Source of the DNA: Gordionus sp. m RMFG-2023
Lineage: Eukaryota > Nematomorpha > Gordioida > Chordodea > Parachordodidae
Reading direction: 5' to 3'
NCBI RefSeq assembly: GCF_954871325.1
Contig: NC_088776.1
Location: forward strand, 44,596,569 to 44,660,568
Length of the DNA stretch: 64,000 nucleotides
The translations under genes were made by a program, and so were the position numbers. The notes beneath the pieces are model-generated. The model saw only the letters and a list, made by a program, of their open reading frames with translations, searched no databases and was not told where the DNA came from. Shown here piece after piece: positions 58,240 through 64,000 of this stretch (position 1 is the first letter of the stretch; each line of letters begins with the position of its first letter).

Positions 58240-59465
58240 TCAAATAAATATTTTAAACATTTATTCTCACTATTAATAAAATTATTAAAATTTAAAAAAT
58301 TATAAAAAATTTAAAAAATTATAAAAAATTCAAAAAAAAATATTTTAAAATTAACAATCAATGGTTTTCCATAATGAAAATATCATTCAACAAAAAATAT
58401 TTAAAAAAATAAATAAATAGAATTCGATCAATCATACAGATAAATAAACAAAAGAGAGCCAATGGTAATGACTCACAAAATATAATCTTACCAATTTTTT
58501 TAACATTGTAAAAATAATATTCACTTTTTTAATTGTCAGATTAGTATCATTTTTTTTATAGTATAAAGATTATATTAATTCTAATTAAGAATCTTAAGAA
58601 AAATTCTAAGGGAAGCAATGCTTTCCTAGTTTCCATGGACGCTTTATCACTTTTATATTCTGTATTGAAATAGTAAAATTTAAGTGATTTTAACTAGTTG
58701 CTTATATTTGTTTAAAATTTTTTAGAAAAATATATTTTTATAATAATGTGTGATGTGTATTTTCGTAACAAGTAATAAATATATAGATGATAGAGGGCGC
58801 AAAGGAAATCCCCTTTTAATTATTTTGTTGTTCTTTTCGTAAATATTATCTTAAGCTAATAATCCCCCCCCCCCTAATTCCTCCCTTCCCCTAAAATGTA
58901 TATAATATATATATGACTATAAATATAATTTTAACAATATTAAGTGAAAGTGAACAAGTTTTTAAAATTATATCATTGAATATAATTTTAGAACTATGTG
59001 CTTGTTACTGTTAGTGATTTAGGTAATTCAAATTATTTTTAAAATTTGATAAATTTTGGACAGTTTCTCTGTGTCAACCCAGAATTTGATATAATATTTG
59101 AAATTTAGCTTTCGGATTGATTTATATATTTATCCATTCTTTAATGGCTCTCACACAATTCCTTAATTGCAATTGGGTAGGAAATTAATGATATCTATTT
59201 TTTATGAACGATAAGGGTGTATTTTGAAATCGTCTTTCATCTTATAACCTATTAAGTTTCGATAAACATATAATAAAAATATTTTTTATTTAGATATCCT
59301 TATTTAGGGGTATCTTTCTAAAAAATTTAAAGAAAATATTATTACATATTAAATTTACTTACAATGAGAATTTTCTAATAAATCTAAGACATTACAAATA
59401 TTTAATTATACAAGTCTATATGTAAAACTAAACTTGTTATCTATGCCAATCACTTTATATGTATA
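58240..59465. other. AT-rich DNA upstream of MRPL20
   Basis: No gene seen. A poly-C tract is present near 58865-58874. Confidence 0.45.
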
Positions 59466-59471
59466 AGTAAG

Positions 59472-60115
59472 ATGGTACATTTGGGGAATTTTCTTTTCAG
59501 ATGGAGAAGAGTTCGGTTTAAACCTAATAGACCATCAAGAAAATGCTTAGGTCATAGATTCTTTAAAAAACAACAAATTTTGAGAATTTCAAACGTTATT
59601 TTTAAAAATTGATTTTTTTTAAATATGTAAATTAGCGTTATCATGGTAGAGAAAGAAATTGTTATGGGGTTGCTAAAAGAAGAGTTAGTAGACAATTAGG
59701 ACAAGAAAGTAATGGTCGTCAAATTTTACATAGGCATTTGAATTTGGTATTATTTAAATTTTATTAATAAAAAATTAATTATAATAAAGTTATATAAAGC
59801 TAGAGTTAGTGGTGCTTTATTTGATTATAATATGAGTTTATATGAATTTACTGCTGGATTAAGAAAGGTATTGATTTATCTATATTAAATATAATAAATT
59901 TTGAAGTCCAATATTTTATTGAATTTCAAAGCAATATCATTACTTGCAATCTATGAACCACTATCATTTAAAGTAAATTTAATTAGAATTTTCTTATATT
60001 TTCAAAAATATAATAGAGTTTAGTTAAATTATCACAAAGAGTAGTAGCAGATGCTGGCTTAAAAAGTGCTTTATGGACTCCACCAGAAGGTGTATATATA
60101 AGAAATATGAATTAA
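59472..60115 (+). CDS. MRPL20: Mitochondrial large-subunit ribosomal protein bL20m
   Basis: Five exons: 59472-59594, 59636-59746, 59790-59867, 59907-59972, 60017-60115 (477 nt, 158 residues). All four introns are GT-AG, phase 0 and only 39-44 nt long (41, 43, 39, 44). The protein is bL20m, an early-assembling rRNA-binding protein of the mitoribosome. Family marks: KKQQILRISNRYHGRERNCY (compare human RHFRGRKNRCYRLA), KRRVSRQLG, LYKARVSGAL (bacterial LWIxRINAA), FKAISLLAIYEPLSFKSLVK (human LADLAIYEPKTFKSLAALA) and the C-terminal PPEGVYIRN. The ATG precedes a basic N terminus (FRWRRVRFKPNRPSRK) that could serve as a mitochondrial targeting signal. The length is close to that of human MRPL20. Confidence 0.93.
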
Positions 60116-60143
60116 TATGCATTATACTATCTTCAATTTTACA

Positions 60144-60149
60144 AATAAA
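60144..60149 (+). promoter_or_regulatory. Polyadenylation signal of MRPL20
   Basis: AATAAA 28 nt after the stop codon, the likely 3'-end signal of a very compact transcript. Confidence 0.65.
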
Positions 60150-60159
60150 ACCTAAAAAA

Positions 60160-61555
60160 ATCTAGCTGGTCTTCTTTAAAATAAATGAAACTTTAAATGA
60201 TATCTATTTATGTTGTATATTTTAATAAAATACATATTTTAGAGAGCTATCTCAATCGAATTTAAAGATTTATGCATTTAAAGTTGGAAATAACAACTCA
60301 TGATTTCATTTAATCCAATTTATTAAAAAATATTTATGTTAGATTCTAAAATTATATATTATTTTGTAGCAATTAAAAATATCAAAAAATTCCTAGTGTT
60401 TATTAATCCAAACTCAGATTACTGGCTTTTTAGCCCTAACCAAAGAGGTTTATTTTAAAAAAATATTAGTCCTACAGGGGATCCAACAAAAGAAAAAAAT
60501 TATAGTGGCTTATAGATCTCAATAGCTAATCACTTACCAGAGCAATTTTTGTTTATTTTAAATATAAATTTATAATTTAACACTATATTTAAAAATTTTG
60601 TATTACCATTTTTTTAGTGCCAATCAGAGCTTTATATGCACATCTCTTCGTTTATTTAGCCCTCAAAAAAGTCTTCAATATCCTAGGGCAGGTTTTGGGC
60701 AGCATCCAAACTATTTTTCAGGTTTCTGATTCATATTTTTTTTAAAATATATTTGTCCAACTGATCTGATCCAACTTTTTCCCAAGGTCTAAGTCTTATC
60801 TGGTAAGTATTAAGAAGAATTATATATTTAAGAAAAATAAAATAATTGAAATTTTATCATTAGTAAGGAAATAGTCTAAGCTTGTTATTCAAACAAGCAA
60901 ATATAATATTTATTACAATATTATAGGCATATTTTTATGAAACATAATGGTATTGATTATAATATAATGCCCTCTATGTTATATGTTTTTATTTGAAATC
61001 GAAATTTGCTTAGATTAAATTATAAAGGCTGAGTTTTCAACTTCTTGATCTTCAAGTTTGTCTTAGTTTCCAAGAAAATGAAGTTCTTAAGGGTTGATTC
61101 AGGTAAAGAAATTAAAAGATAGAAAAACATTTAATGGAATTTCATAAAGGTTCAGTAATTATCTTTTATACAGGGTATATAGTATAAATATTTTTAATCT
61201 TATTTTATGATAAATAAAAAGGAATATGAAGAAAAAAAGCTAAAAAATATAATTTTTGCAGCAAACCTTCCTTATTATTATAATTTTTTTTTATAAAATC
61301 CTTACTAAATTTTTAAACAACCTATATTTTTTAAATTTACCTTTATTTATAAAATCTTTTTTAATATAACTTACATTTAATATATTTATTTATTGTGGCT
61401 TTCGTTCTCTTCGCTACACTGCACACGGTACGATTCCCAAACAATTTATTTTAAATATAATAGTTATATTTCTCATATTTAAATAAATATATTATGCTAA
61501 GCTGACCTATCTCATATTTTACTTTCGTCAAGATTGCGATCATTTTGAGATCGCA
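60160..61555. other. AT-rich intergenic DNA, no gene seen
   Basis: No gene seen. GC-richer patches at 60400-60540 and 60600-60790 have the look of eroded mobile DNA but no ends were found. Confidence 0.4.
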
Positions 61556-61559
61556 GCAT

Positions 61560-62015
61560 ATCTTAAATTCGTAAATGGAATAATTTATATTTGACAATAA
61601 ATATTTCATATGATTCATTAAACTGGTTGGAATAGGCGATGGGAATTGATGGCTTAGAATTTTCGTTATGAAGCAAAACTGCTTTCAAGCTGTTTTTGCT
61701 TGAATCGATGAACAAGCGCCATTCATCGGGCACCAATTCAATATTAAGTTGTAAAAAAAAGTTGACTTAGTTTGTTGGAAAGTATAAAATTTTTTTATAA
61801 GAGAATAAATTTTTAAACGATGCTCCACGGAATCGGTATGAAGTTCGAACTCCATTTTTTTTAAATTTTAAAATCATTAAGCCTTGAGGCTAAAAATTCG
61901 GACTTTCATTTTGGGTTATGTCATTTAGTTGCTCTTGTGACATAAATGGCGAATCCTCTTCGGGATGATACTCAAGATCAATATTGTCATTGTCCTGGCA
62001 ACGTAATTTTTCCAG
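61560..62015 (-). pseudogene. Remnant of a multi-copy invertebrate protein (EWRLFIDSSK family)
   Basis: The minus strand reads EEDSPFMSQEQLNDI near 61940, then after stops and shifts VPDEWRLFIDSSKNSLKAVL, LHNENSKPSIPIAYS and NQFNESYE. This closely fits a protein that recurs in many copies in cnidarian and arthropod genomes (EWRLFIDSSK-x-SLKAVLLHNGN-x-xPSIP) and is presumed to be mobile-element derived. Its biochemical activity is unknown to me. Only a central fragment survives. Confidence 0.6.
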
Positions 62016-62159
62016 CTGCGAACTATTAAAAAAGGAACTGTTGTATGCATATTATATTTTACTGGATAAACAACCGACAAAATTTCAGGATAACGAATTT
62101 TCTTCTTATTTTTTTTGTTAAACCCAAATGTACTAATCGAGCAAAAATATCAATCCCAC

Positions 62160-62236
62160 GAATGATTTCTTGCTACGTGTGTAAAATGCAGGTTTCGAAT
62201 AAGGCAAATATGACCGTTTTCCATTTACCCTTGAAT
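62160..62236 (+). pseudogene. Possible zinc-finger start fragment
   Basis: MISCYVCKMQVSNKANMTVF then HLPLN and a stop. The Cys-x2-Cys followed by a short FHLP-like segment faintly resembles the start of a THAP finger. It is too short to be sure. Confidence 0.2.
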
Positions 62237-62239
62237 TAA

Positions 62240-63640
62240 AAGAATTATAACATGTTTTACATATGTAATTAGGGGCAAATGGTTTATCCAAATAGCAGAG
62301 TGGAATATTGTAATAAATTTCATAAATCCTTTGAATGATTGGAGAAATTGGACATTTTTATGCGGGCAATATATAGCCCGCACAGATGTAACAAAATTTA
62401 GAGACGCATTTTAAACAAGGGGACTTCGGCATTAATTTTTTGTAGAATATTATATAAGGAGGGAATTTGAATAATATTTAAAATCAATTTTAAAAAAAAA
62501 TTAATGAAAGAAATTAAATGTTTATGAAAAATTAAGCGCGAAAAAGAATAATTCTTCTCCTTTCTTCCTAATTGTTATGGCGGTACTCCATTGGAAAATC
62601 ATATATTTTGATATAAATTGATTAAAAAAGCAAATATTCTTAAATACATCTAAAAAAGATAAATATTAATAAAAAAATATGAAAAATTTCCAATTATTGC
62701 ATTTTAAATGAATTTTGCTTCAAAAATGCTCAATTCAAAAAGAGTACAAATTAAAAAAGTGGGTACATATATCTGATTTTGGTATAAATTGATCATAAAT
62801 GCATAAAATATTACTAAATACAACTAAAAAAGATAAATATTACCTTTTTGTTGCTTTATGCAGAGAAAATTCAATAAAAGTGTACAAATTAAAAGTTCGA
62901 AAATATCTGTACCGACTTTTTTAATTTATAGATTTTGATTGAATATTCATGGCATAGAGTTGAAACATAATTAGAATTAATATATAATCTTGAGCATATT
63001 TGAAGCAAAATTATATAAAATTTATCTTCTAAAGTTAATAATTTTGATATAATTTAAATTGAAAACTTAAGACCCCCAAAACGAAATTACCATTTTTCTC
63101 AAAAACCAATCGATAAAAAATTAGTAAATTTATAAAGAAATATAAGTTTAACACTATCACCAATTATCAGGGATTTTTTCGATACTTTTTAAAATATATC
63201 CGTATAAAGACCTAAATTTTACCATTTTTGAGATTTCGAAAAGTTGTCTTTATACAGTAATATTTTTAAAACCTGACGTGTAGGGAAAATTTGGAAAACG
63301 GATTAGAACTCAGCGTCAAATTCTGCACCAAAACTTGTTTTTATTTTCTTCTCCCATTTTTCGTGTCACACAGTGTAATTAAAGGGCCTTTCTTAATCTG
63401 TAAATATTTTATTTTTAAAAAAATTTATAAGCCTGATATATTTTTAACATTATAATAAAGTTACAGATTATTCAAAGATTGGAATCAGGGAACCTGTCAA
63501 ATTAAGAACCAAAATTTTTTAGGAAAAAATTTAGAATTTAATTTTTTTTTTCATGAATTATATCACAACTGAGCATCAGTAATAACAAATGTTTTAATTG
63601 TTATTTTTAAAAATTTAATCTGATATTTTCTTAATTAAAA
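62240..63640. other. AT-rich intergenic DNA, no gene seen
   Basis: Two similar stretches at about 62600-62720 and 62770-62880 share GATATAAATTGAT-like and AAAAAAGATAAATATTA words, suggesting an old local duplication. No gene was seen. Confidence 0.35.
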
Positions 63641-63647
63641 AAAATAC

Positions 63648-63765
63648 AGCAAAATCTTCAGGCTCGCATAATATTTTTTTGGATAAAATATTGAGTGCAA
63701 TATTTTTTTAACTAAAACAAGTTGTTTTTAAAATTAGGCTCAAATCGAGCCATTTAATAACACTA
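63648..63765 (+). mobile_element. MITE family copy, 5' truncated
   Basis: CTTCAGGCTCGCATAATATT, then CAAATCGAGCCATTTAATAA and the terminal AACACTA match the right half of the TAGTGTTGTTAA family. Confidence 0.5.
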
Positions 63766-64000
63766 ATAATTTTGTTTATTTTAAGTATTAGTCTAATAGT
63801 GTTTAATCCCAATTCTTAAAAACGGCTGAATTAATACTCCCAAACGATATTATCTACACTCTGATATAACCAGAAGGTATGGCTTCTTGAAATCTCGATT
63901 TTAGCTATAATATTAGCTACGCCTTGAGATAACCGAGAAGAGAAAGGTATGACTGTCTTGAAAAAATATCGAAAGGGTAATAATTTTTTGGCGAAAATCT

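Noticed and set aside
1-64000. tRNA, rRNA and snRNA genes
   Set aside because: I looked for T-arm (GGTTCRANNCC) and conserved rRNA words on both strands. Single hits such as GGTTCGAAC at 31876 lie inside a hAT remnant with no cloverleaf context.

Overview
This is AT-rich nuclear DNA from a eukaryote, most likely an animal. Three host genes can be read by splicing short exons together, all on the + strand: the spliceosome protein MFAP1 (34232-45412), a STELLO-like membrane glycosyltransferase (48080-51434) and the mitochondrial ribosomal protein bL20m/MRPL20 (59472-60115). Many introns are extremely short (39-45 nt), while MFAP1 also has introns of up to 4.3 kb filled with mobile elements. The species cannot be named from the sequence. 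The RT-type, hAT and piggyBac remnants have familiar animal relatives, and the very small introns suggest a lineage under intron shrinkage.

Layout. 1-33.5 kb holds no convincing host gene. It is a deposit of mobile DNA: eroded hAT transposases (0.4-1.0, 2.1-2.9, 31.8-32.5 kb), GC-rich inverted-repeat elements, a short hAT derivative with a perfect 8-bp target duplication (10902-11710), a non-LTR-type RT remnant (15.4-16.2 kb), a piggyBac element with one frameshift (16995-19832), and a 10.1-kb hAT-type foldback element (21454-31581). A young Ty3/gypsy-like LTR element (22917-29047) is nested inside that foldback element. 34.2-45.4 kb is MFAP1, whose fifth intron carries a second foldback element (38332-42020). 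48.1-51.4 kb is the STELLO-like gene. 52.0-54.0 kb is a further hAT element with a GC-rich element nested inside it. 54.3-55.2 kb has exon-like pieces I cannot assign. 59.5-60.1 kb is MRPL20. Behind it, at 61.6-62.0 kb, lies a remnant of a multi-copy invertebrate protein family.

The most striking feature is the pair of foldback elements. They have different hAT-like ends and different, perfect 8-bp target duplications. Both are nearly palindromic, and both are filled with mirrored arrays of the same roughly 119-bp tandem monomer, each copy centred on the 12-bp palindrome TGACAATTGTCA. Subterminal repeats in three hAT-type elements here are built from AATT-centred palindromes. One foldback element lies wholly inside an intron of an essential splicing gene. 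Exon limits are read by eye from splice signals, reading phase and family similarity. No alignment or database search was run.
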